A DNA stretch of 10,364 bases from Candidatus Pacearchaeota archaeon. GTDB taxonomy: Archaea; Nanobdellota; Nanobdellia; Pacearchaeales; GW2011-AR1. The stretch's first letter is position 1; every line of letters begins with the position of its first letter. This document shows, piece by piece, positions 5,767 through 10,364 of the stretch. The position numbers and the translations under genes are program-made. The notes beneath the pieces are model-generated. The model was not told the origin of the DNA. It saw nothing but the letters and a program-made list of their open reading frames with translations, and searched no databases. The DNA lies in assembly GCA_017609795.1 (NCBI GenBank), contig JAFCDH010000022.1, positions 1-10,364 on the forward strand. Direction: 5' to 3'.

Positions 5767-6978
5767 TTAGTCCTCTTTCAAAAATTCTAAAATTGGAATT
5801 ATGTTTTCTTTTTTTATTGTGTTTGCTATGACAAAACTAGAGAATCCTTTGTGTGTTTTGCTAAAATCATCTAACCCTTGAAACTCTCTTTTTGGAATTT
5901 CATCTGTTGAAGTAACATTAATTGCGGTTTTATTAAATATAAAATCTACTTCACTTTTTAGCTCTCCCCAGTAACTTAGTTCTTGGTTTTTTTCAATAAG
6001 TTTTCTAAATACAACATTTTCATACATTTGTCCTTTATTTTTAGAATACTTTATAGAAGCTATATTTATGAATCCAAGATCTGAAGAATAAATTTTTGGA
6101 AGTTTGGATACTTCATGTTTTATTTTAGCTGAAAATGAGAAATAAGAAACTTCAAATAAAAAATAAGCATTTACCATATAATTAATATAATTAGAGATTG
6201 CTTCTTTCGAAATACCAAGAACCTTTGATAATTTATTTATACTAACCTTTGATCCAGAGGTAGAAATAAGATATCTAGCAAGGTTTATAATCTGCTTTGT
6301 ATTCCTGATATTATATCTGTCTATTATATCTTTATGAATTATATCCTCAAAATATTGTTGTAATATCATTTGCTTTTTTTCTATTGAATTTTCCAAAACA
6401 ACTTCAGGAAATCCCCCATATAGAAGATATTCTTCTAAATTTCCTTTTTTATTAAATTTAAGATATTCCTTAAAAGAAAGAGTGAATATTACAAAAGAAA
6501 TATTTCTTCCAGTAAGTAATGTTGAGAGCTCTTTAGATAATAAAGAAGCAGAAGATCCACTAACTATAAATTTTATATTTTCATTTAGATCATACTTTGT
6601 TCTAACCCACTTTTCCCAACCCTTAATCTTTTGAATTTCATCTATAAAAAAATATACCTTTTTCTTGTTTTTAGAATATTGTTTATAGTCATTTAGAACA
6701 TCTTCTAAAAGCTTTATATTTAAATTATCTGCAAATCCATAATCTTCTAAGTTTAAATAGAGTATTTGCATTTTATTAATTCTATCCTTCATTAGATTAT
6801 CAATTAACTGAAGAATTATTGTAGATTTCCCACTTCTACGAATTCCTTTTAGAACCAAAACTTCCTTTCTATCCAAAAGAGGATATATTTGAGAGAGATA
6901 CTTTTCTCTTTTTACTCCAGTATTTAATTCTTTTTCCCAGGGATTCCATTTCTTTAAGATTTCTATTATTTCTTTCAT
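5767..6978 (-). CDS. AAA-type ATPase with C-terminal DUF4143-like domain
   Basis: The 403-residue protein carries Walker A GIRRSGKST (45-53), Walker B VYFFIDEI (108-115) and the family signature SGSSASLLSKELSTLLTGR (140-158), including a sensor Ser and an Arg typical of this ATPase group. A winged-helix segment follows (about 244-275, INKLSKVLGISKEAISNYI). The C-terminal nuclease-fold-like DUF4143 region ends with YENVVFRKLI (319-328) and GELKSEVDFIF (338-348). The usual IEVK lysine is replaced (INVTS, 353-357), as I recall is common in archaeal members, so cleavage activity is doubtful. Such proteins are abundant in archaea and bacteria, with unknown function. It heads a three-gene operon. 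A TATA box and a perfect inverted repeat lie just upstream, and the start at 6978 gives an almost leaderless transcript. Confidence 0.88.
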   Translation of the reverse strand: MKEIIEILKKWNPWEKELNTGVKREKYLSQIYPLLDRKEVLVLKGIRRSGKSTIILQLIDNLMKDRINKMQILYLNLEDYGFADNLNIKLLEDVLNDYKQYSKNKKKVYFFIDEIQKIKGWEKWVRTKYDLNENIKFIVSGSSASLLSKELSTLLTGRNISFVIFTLSFKEYLKFNKKGNLEEYLLYGGFPEVVLENSIEKKQMILQQYFEDIIHKDIIDRYNIRNTKQIINLARYLISTSGSKVSINKLSKVLGISKEAISNYINYMVNAYFLFEVSYFSFSAKIKHEVSKLPKIYSSDLGFINIASIKYSKNKGQMYENVVFRKLIEKNQELSYWGELKSEVDFIFNKTAINVTSTDEIPKREFQGLDDFSKTHKGFSSFVIANTIKKENIIPILEFLKED

Positions 6979-6997
6979 AAAAGATATAGTAATTAAG

Positions 6998-7007
6998 TAT
7001 TTATAAA
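6998..7007 (-). promoter_or_regulatory. TATA box of the ATPase-WYL operon
   Basis: The minus strand reads TTTATAAATAC 20-29 bases before the start codon of the ATPase gene. Its upstream edge touches the inverted repeat at 7008-7029. Confidence 0.55.
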
Positions 7008-7029
7008 GGTTTCCGTTGTATCGGAAACC
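7008..7029. promoter_or_regulatory. Perfect inverted repeat at the operon promoter, probable operator
   Basis: GGTTTCCG and CGGAAACC are perfect 8-base inverted repeats around TTGTAT. The repeat occupies the BRE position directly next to the TATA box of the ATPase-WYL operon, so a dimeric regulator bound there should block TFB/TBP. Candidates are products of the operon itself. As RNA it would be an 8-base-pair hairpin, but it lies upstream of the expected transcript start. Confidence 0.55.
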
Positions 7030-7267
7030 CTCTTAATTTATGTCCTTTAACTTAATTTATAAGGAGATTGTAAAAAGGAGTGGACTGTCCTGACGACTTG
7101 AATCCACTGAACAGTCCTAATACAACAAAGAGACTCCATCCTCTTTGAGGGTTTCTGGGTTACAAGTTTTACAGAAACACCCATATGATTTATTAGAATT
7201 GATGATTTAATTAATTTTTGGTTTTTAGTTAATTTATCTAACCAGTGGGACGCTTTCATAGACTGGC
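7030..7267. other. Noncoding, hairpin-rich stretch at the end of the insertion
   Basis: No convincing gene is present; a minus-strand frame from about 7274 to 7047 is open, but its composition is unlike the neighbours and it begins in the tRNA copy. The segment is visibly richer in G+C than its surroundings and contains four inverted repeats: GGACTGT/ACAGTCC (7082-7088 and 7111-7117, with an alternative AGTGGA/TCCACT at 7079-7084 and 7103-7108), CAAAGAG/CTCTTTG (7126-7132 and 7141-7147), GTTTCTG/CAGAAAC (7151-7157 and 7172-7178) and CCAGT/ACTGG (7242-7246 and 7262-7266). It could encode a structured RNA, hold recombination or replication sites, or be a decayed gene. Confidence 0.45.
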
Positions 7268-7304
7268 TTAGCAATCTGGTGCAATACCACTATGCGATAC
7301 GGGC
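7268..7304 (-). pseudogene. tRNA-Ser 5' half, truncated after the anticodon loop (copy B)
   Basis: These 37 bases are identical to the 5' half of tRNA-Ser(GCU) at 4205-4241, including acceptor 5' strand, D-arm, anticodon 5' strand and the whole loop TTGCTAA. The following minus-strand sequence (GCCAGTCTATG) is not tRNA. With a full promoter in front it could still be transcribed, but it cannot fold into a tRNA alone. Confidence 0.85.
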
Positions 7305-7345
7305 ATAAATATAGAATAAAATAAGAGAATTTAAAGCTTTGTGTT
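7268..7345 (-). repeat. Direct repeat copy B: tRNA-Ser promoter plus 5' half
   Basis: This is the second copy of the 78-base repeat, with box AAAGCTTTAAAT at 7329-7340. It differs from copy A only by lacking two T between the tRNA 5' end and the flank. Identity ends just past the promoter, inside the stop codon of the NUDIX pseudogene (7344-7346). This copy is probably the original chromosomal promoter and 5' half, displaced from its 3' half by the insertion. Confidence 0.85.
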
Positions 7346-7769
7346 ATTTATAAATTTCCCATATATGAGGATTTTGCTTTAACCAAATCAAACCATGTCC
7401 AATCTCTTCATCATTAAATTTATCAAAAAAATCAGAAAATTTTATCCATTCAATTTTATCAATTTTTTCTGGAGCTTTAATTAAAGGGTCTCAAAGGGTC
7501 TCCATTTTTTATAGAGCATAAAACAAATATTAATTTAACAGAAAATTCAGGTAATTCTCTTACAGCTAAAATGTTCTCCACCCCAACATCAATTCCTAAC
7601 TCTTCCATAGCTTCTCTAATTGTTGTATGATGAAAATATGTTCTCCTTCTTCTACAGTTCCAGAAGGAAAAGACCAGGCCCCAGGAAGAGTTTTTTTATT
7701 CATAGATCTTTTAATAAATAAAATATCATTATTCCTATTTTTTATAACTAATGCAATATGTTCTTTCAT
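7344..7769 (-). pseudogene. NUDIX hydrolase gene broken by two frameshifts
   Basis: The start at 7769 opens with MKEHIALVIKNRNNDILFIK and runs into GAWSFPSGTVEEGE, the first part of a NUDIX box. The frame is then shifted by two extra bases in the A-run at 7633-7636; the second part of the box, TTIREAMEELGI, is in another frame. A second shift comes from a 10-base tandem duplication (AAAGGGTCTC twice, 7483-7502), after which the original frame resumes (IKAPEKIDKIEWIKF...) to a TAA at 7344. Removing both extras (2 + 10 bases) restores a normal 137-residue MutT-like protein with a perfect NUDIX box, which would hydrolyse a nucleoside diphosphate derivative. The changes look recent because the rest is intact. 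The gene begins 10 bases after tRNA-Met. Confidence 0.88.
7483..7502. repeat. 10-base tandem duplication in the NUDIX gene
   Basis: AAAGGGTCTC occurs twice in direct succession. One unit fits the NUDIX reading frame; the second shifts it. It is either a replication-slippage mutation or an assembly artefact. Confidence 0.9.
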
Positions 7770-7779
7770 TTTAAAATAA

Positions 7780-7854
7780 TAGCGGGAGAAGGATTTGAAC
7801 CTCCGACCTCGAGGTTATGGGCCTCGCGAGCACTCCAGGCTGCTCCATCCCGCT
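7780..7854 (-). tRNA. tRNA-Met (anticodon CAU), initiator-like
   Basis: The 75-base gene folds fully. The acceptor stem is AGCGGGA/TCCCGCT with discriminator A, and the D-arm is GAGC/GCTC. The anticodon stem CGAGG/CCTCG has loop CCCATAA (anticodon CAU), and the T-arm is GGAGG/CCTTC with loop TTCAAAT and one G-U pair. The A1-U72 pair and the AGCGGGA...AGCCTGG start resemble archaeal initiator tRNAs. Initiators normally have three G-C pairs at the bottom of the anticodon stem; here one of the three is A-U. CCA is not encoded. Confidence 0.9.
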
Positions 7855-7987
7855 ATGCTATTTACTATGTAATTATTAAGGCAATATGCTTTTAAACTTT
7901 ACTATCTTAAATAAATAAGTAAAATGAAAAGGGCTTATAACACGACACCACACAAATATTTAAAAAGATTAATCATTTTATTTTAGT
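7855..7987. promoter_or_regulatory. Divergent promoter region between tRNA-Met and the LAGLIDADG gene
   Basis: On the plus strand, AAATATTTAAAAAG (about 7954-7967) is a TATA box ending about 21 bases before the ATG at 7988, which points to a leaderless mRNA. On the minus strand, AAAGTTTAAAAGC (about 7890-7902) is a BRE/TATA-like box some 35 bases before tRNA-Met. No gene fits in the gap. Confidence 0.45.
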
Positions 7988-9019
7988 ATGAAATTCTTAT
8001 TACCTTATAGAGAAAGAGTCGCGGAATGTGTTGGGTTATGGTTAGCAGAAGGGGATCAGAAATCTAAATCAGAGATAACCTTTACTAATAATTGTTTAGA
8101 GTTAGTTAATTTATTTTACAAAAATCTAACTTATTTATTTAAAAATTGTAGAAATATCAGAATTTATGTTTATTCAAGGGAGGATCAAGAAATTAATATA
8201 TATCATAAAAATTGTACAATAAAATATTACAAAGATAACAGGGCAAGAAAACCTTACTTCATTGTTAGATTAACTTCTGTAGAGAAGGTTAAAGATTGGA
8301 AAAGAATAATAAAAGAAACCCTAAATAATAAAAATCTGTACCCTTTTGTTTTAAAGGGTTTTTTTGCAGGAAAAGGGAATATAAAAAAGAGTTCTAATTG
8401 TTCAAGGTCAATTAGAATAGCACAAAAGAATGAAAATAGATTATTAGAAAAAATTCTTAGTTATTTTAAGGTAAATTATTCTTTTTATCAAAACGAAAGA
8501 AATTATTATATTTATGGAAAAAAGAATTGGGATATATTTGCAGAACTTAGATTAGCAGATTTACATCCAGAAAAAAGAGAAAAATTCTGGAAGGTATATG
8601 GGGAATTTAAAGAAGAACATTATAAACATAATTATCTTTTAAGAAATATCTATTTTTGTTTAAAAACCCCTAACACCACAAAAGATTTGTCAAAAAAATT
8701 TAATCGGAGCTTTACTAGAATCCAAGAGATATTAATAAGTCTTAAGAAACAAGAAAAGATTAAAAATTTTAGGGTTGGGAGCATAGATTATTGGACAAAT
8801 AATCTGAATTTAATAATTATCTCTAAAATAAAAAAAAATTATTTACTTTTTTTAAACAAACCCAGAAAAACCTTTGAATTTGCAAGAAAATTTAATGTTT
8901 GCCATAAAAGTTCTTTTAAGAGACTTAAGGAACTTGAAAGATTAAATTTGGTAATAAGAGATAAAACTAAGATGTGGAAAAAGATAAATATAAATAAAGA
9001 GCTTACGGAAATAGATTAA
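7988..9019 (+). CDS. LAGLIDADG endonuclease-fold protein with two C-terminal winged-helix-like repeats
   Basis: The first LAGLIDADG helix is VGLWLAEGD (15-23), with its acidic residue in place and the typical follow-on ITFTNN. The second is VLKGFFAGKG (121-130), where the position usually Asp or Glu is Lys129. Two tandem segments of about 45 residues follow (226-272 and 290-335), each with a helix-turn-helix-like pattern (TTKDLSKKFNRSFTRIQEIL and KTFEFARKFNVCHKSSFKRL) and a short basic wing. Known LAGLIDADG proteins are homing endonucleases or, as in bacterial WhiA, DNA-binding regulators. The lost acid and the added helix-turn-helix repeats favour DNA binding without cleavage; this is inference. 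It is free-standing, with no intein or intron context, and is followed one base later by rnhB, with which it is likely cotranscribed. Confidence 0.82.
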   Translation: MKFLLPYRERVAECVGLWLAEGDQKSKSEITFTNNCLELVNLFYKNLTYLFKNCRNIRIYVYSREDQEINIYHKNCTIKYYKDNRARKPYFIVRLTSVEKVKDWKRIIKETLNNKNLYPFVLKGFFAGKGNIKKSSNCSRSIRIAQKNENRLLEKILSYFKVNYSFYQNERNYYIYGKKNWDIFAELRLADLHPEKREKFWKVYGEFKEEHYKHNYLLRNIYFCLKTPNTTKDLSKKFNRSFTRIQEILISLKKQEKIKNFRVGSIDYWTNNLNLIIISKIKKNYLLFLNKPRKTFEFARKFNVCHKSSFKRLKELERLNLVIRDKTKMWKKININKELTEID

Positions 9020-9020
9020 C

Positions 9021-9665
9021 ATGGGAATGGTATTAGGTATAGATGAAGCGGGTCGTGGGCCCGTTCTAGGACCAATGATTATGGCAGGAGTAATGATTGA
9101 AGAAGGAAAAGAAAAAATGCTTGGAGAAGTTAAAGATTCTAAATTCTTATATCATCGTAAAAGGATTAAACTTGCAAAACATTTAAAAGAACACTTTAAA
9201 TATAAAATAATTATAGTTCCTCCTAAAGAGATTGATAATGCACTTAATTCTGAAAATTTAAATTTAAACTGGCTTGAGGCACATAAACAAGCAGAAATAA
9301 TAAATTCATTAAAACCAGATGTAGCAATAATTGATTGTCCAAGTATTAATTCCTTTAAGTTTAAACAATATCTTAAAAATCTTCTTAATGATAAATCAAT
9401 TAAGCTCATAGTTGAACATAAGGCAGATGCAAACTATCCTATTTGTTCTGCTGCTTCAATAATAGCAAAAGTTAAAAGAGAAGAAGAAATGACTAAAATA
9501 AAAAAGAAATATGGAAAATGCGGTCCAGGATATCCTTCTAATCAAACAACACAAAACTTTGTCAAAAAATATGGAAAAAAATATCCTGAAATAATGAGAC
9601 AAACTTGGTCAACATATAAAAGATATCATAAAGAAGATGGGCAAAAGAGTGTTATGGATTATTGA
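9021..9665 (+). CDS. rnhB: Ribonuclease HII
   Basis: The enzyme cuts the RNA strand of RNA-DNA hybrids and single ribonucleotides in DNA, with metal ions, in replication and repair. The N-terminal signature GIDEAGRGPVLGP (6-18) holds Asp8 and Glu9; the other catalytic acids are Asp105 (VAIIDCPS) and Asp136 (HKADANYP). KDSK (38-41), SIIAKVKRE (146-154) and GPGYPSNQTTQNF (168-180) are standard archaeal RNase HII motifs, as is the length of 214. The start at 9021 follows the stop of the LAGLIDADG gene by one base with no clear ribosome site, so coupling is likely; Met3 is a possible alternative start. Its stop codon is one base from that of the converging PH-domain gene. Confidence 0.96.
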   Translation: MGMVLGIDEAGRGPVLGPMIMAGVMIEEGKEKMLGEVKDSKFLYHRKRIKLAKHLKEHFKYKIIIVPPKEIDNALNSENLNLNWLEAHKQAEIINSLKPDVAIIDCPSINSFKFKQYLKNLLNDKSIKLIVEHKADANYPICSAASIIAKVKREEEMTKIKKKYGKCGPGYPSNQTTQNFVKKYGKKYPEIMRQTWSTYKRYHKEDGQKSVMDY

Positions 9666-9666
9666 A

Positions 9667-10203
9667 TTACAATCCTTGTTTTAAACTACTTTTACCAGTA
9701 ATTTTCTTCATTACAAATTCTCTTATTTGTTCAGCTTTTTCTATACTTACTGCAGGAAGATGTCCTTCACTTCTTGGCATGCCTCTTCTTCCATATCCTC
9801 CATGAAAACCAGCTGTTTGAATATCAACAGTTGAAAAACCACAAATTCTTGCTAAAATTCCCCTATGAACATCTACATTTTGAACTCTTTCATAAGGGAT
9901 ATTAGAATACCTTTTCCATATAATTCCTCTTTCTAATTTTAAGCTTGTTGTAGTAAATTCATATTTCCATCTTTTATAAGCCATTCTTGCGTAAATTTCT
10001 GCTATAATTATAACTAAAATAAGATAAAATACAATACCCAATAAAATTAACATAATAACCCTAGGACCACCCCCTAAGAGCAAACCTGCAAAAACCCCTA
10101 CTATCGAACCTAAGAATCCAGTAAAAAATATAAGAATAAATAAAGCAGCGAAAAATCCACTAATTCTAAATAACCATTTTGCTCCAGGATGTAAGTGTTC
10201 CAT
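9667..10203 (-). CDS. Membrane protein with bacterial-type PH domain (bPH2, YdbS-like)
   Basis: The protein starts with two hydrophobic segments (about 13-43, containing Gly-rich turns, and 49-71), then a basic stretch and a soluble domain facing the cytoplasm (about 78-165). That domain reads YEFTTTSLKLERGIIWKR, IPYERVQNVDV and the closing KAEQIREFVMKK, the pattern of the bPH2 (formerly DUF304) family. Such proteins are common single-copy membrane proteins of unknown function. The insert at 130-148 (GFHGGYGRRGMPRSEGH) is unusually Gly/Arg-rich. The ATG at 10203 lies about 20 bases after a strong BRE/TATA box, so the mRNA is probably leaderless. It converges on rnhB with one base between stops, leaving no room for separate terminators. 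Confidence 0.87.
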   Translation of the reverse strand: MEHLHPGAKWLFRISGFFAALFILIFFTGFLGSIVGVFAGLLLGGGPRVIMLILLGIVFYLILVIIIAEIYARMAYKRWKYEFTTTSLKLERGIIWKRYSNIPYERVQNVDVHRGILARICGFSTVDIQTAGFHGGYGRRGMPRSEGHLPAVSIEKAEQIREFVMKKITGKSSLKQGL

Positions 10204-10222
10204 GTTTTAATCAAATTATATT

Positions 10223-10238
10223 AATTTAAAAAGCTTTC
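10223..10238 (-). promoter_or_regulatory. BRE/TATA promoter of the PH-domain gene
   Basis: The minus strand reads GAAAGCTTTTTAAATT, ending 20 bases before the start codon. It is nearly the same as the boxes at tRNA-Ser and GNAT. Confidence 0.6.
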
Positions 10239-10261
10239 TATAAATGGGAATTTGCGTGAGA

Positions 10262-10364
10262 TTAATCCTTTTCCTTAAGTAACTTATCAAGAAGTTCTAA
10301 TTTTTCTAATAAACTTTCAGCTGAACCTATATATCTTATAGGTTTTTGAATTACCTTATCTTTA
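10262..10364 (-). CDS. C-terminal end of an unidentified protein (partial)
   Basis: Only the last 33 codons are in the window, ending at a TAA (10262-10264). They read ...VIQKPIRYIGSAESLLEKLELLDKLLKEKD, where the final 20 residues form a charged amphipathic helix with regularly spaced leucines, likely a coiled coil or dimerising tail. No family can be named. It is co-oriented with the PH-domain gene, 58 bases upstream of it. Confidence 0.6.
   Translation of the reverse strand, partial: KDKVIQKPIRYIGSAESLLEKLELLDKLLKEKD

Larger units (their letters stand above)
4205..7274. mobile_element. Putative composite insertion at the tRNA-Ser anticodon loop (no integrase seen)
   Basis: About 3.06 kb lies between equivalent points of two identical tRNA-Ser anticodon loops, and a third, diverged 5' half at 5031-5067 divides it into blocks of about 826 and 2237 bases. 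All cargo genes point the same way as the tRNA. The genes are GNAT and cold-shock protein in the first block, and DUF4143-type ATPase, WYL protein and a small Cys protein in the second. The junction at each extra copy is right after TTGCTAA, the usual kind of crossover place for tyrosine integrases acting on tRNA genes. Unlike most tRNA integrations, which restore the 3' half, this one would restore the promoter and 5' half. No integrase or transposase is present, so mobility would depend on an enzyme elsewhere. A duplication by homologous recombination is an alternative. Confidence 0.55.

Noticed and set aside
7047..7274. 75-residue open frame on the minus strand
   Set aside because: It begins with TTG inside the tRNA-Ser copy, has no ribosome site and no recognisable motif, and overlaps the cluster of inverted repeats. 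A second frame with CFCKTCNPETLKEDG looks somewhat more protein-like but soon meets a stop, so at best this is a decayed gene.
5031..7304. Split tRNA genes (trans-spliced halves as in Nanoarchaeum)
   Set aside because: The halves end at the anticodon loop as in split tRNAs, but a complete tRNA-Ser(GCU) is present at 4161-4241, no matching 3' half is in the window, and the sequence after the loop lacks a clear G+C-rich pairing tail.
7931..7940. Fourth tRNA-Ser remnant (GGGCTTATAA)
   Set aside because: Only 10 bases match copy A around the tRNA 5' end and no D-arm or anticodon sequence follows; in A/T-rich DNA this can be chance.
9152..9409. Minus-strand open frame inside rnhB
   Set aside because: It lies entirely opposite the catalytic core of RNase HII and shows no family features.

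Overview
The window looks like chromosomal DNA of a small-genome archaeon, most likely a DPANN lineage (Pacearchaeota or Woesearchaeota type). The base composition is very A+T-rich. There is an archaeal-type RNase HII, two tRNA genes without an encoded CCA, and archaeal BRE/TATA promoters of the form AAAGnTTTwAAATT placed 22-30 bases before the start codons, so many transcripts should be leaderless. A Shine-Dalgarno sequence is clear in front of only two genes. The lineage is an inference from these features and from gene style; no marker gene proves it.

Layout. 1-548 (minus): N-terminal part of a membrane-anchored, Cys-rich, exported beta-helix protein. 678-2606 (minus): AMP-forming acetyl-CoA synthetase, preceded by a 31-codon ORF at the promoter. 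2757-3347 (minus): CYTH-domain protein. 3396-4085 (minus): orphan protein with two small hairpins in its leader. 4161-4241 (minus): tRNA-Ser(GCU).

4205-7345 is the most interesting part. The promoter and 5' half of the tRNA-Ser gene recur at 7268-7345 (78 aligned bases identical, one 2-base gap) and, in diverged form, at 5031-5103. Both extra copies keep the anticodon loop TTGCTAA and lose tRNA similarity right after it. The three copies bracket two cargo blocks whose genes all read the same way as the tRNA: a GNAT acetyltransferase with a cold-shock protein (about 0.8 kb), and a three-gene operon of DUF4143-type ATPase, WYL-domain protein and small Cys protein, plus a 240-base hairpin-rich noncoding stretch (about 2.2 kb). 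I read this as tandem insertion into the anticodon loop of tRNA-Ser, each insertion bringing its own promoter and 5' half to rebuild the gene. No integrase lies in the window.

7344-7769 (minus) is a NUDIX hydrolase gene broken by two frameshifts, next to an initiator-like tRNA-Met (7780-7854). On the plus strand, 7988-9019 encodes a LAGLIDADG protein with two C-terminal winged-helix-like repeats and a replaced catalytic acid, followed one base later by rnhB (9021-9665). A bacterial-type PH-domain membrane protein (9667-10203, minus) converges on rnhB with one base between the stop codons. The right edge cuts the C-terminus of another minus-strand gene.

The housekeeping genes (acetate activation, R-loop and primer removal, tRNAs) show no joint pathway. 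The cargo block between the tRNA-Ser copies is the accessory part.
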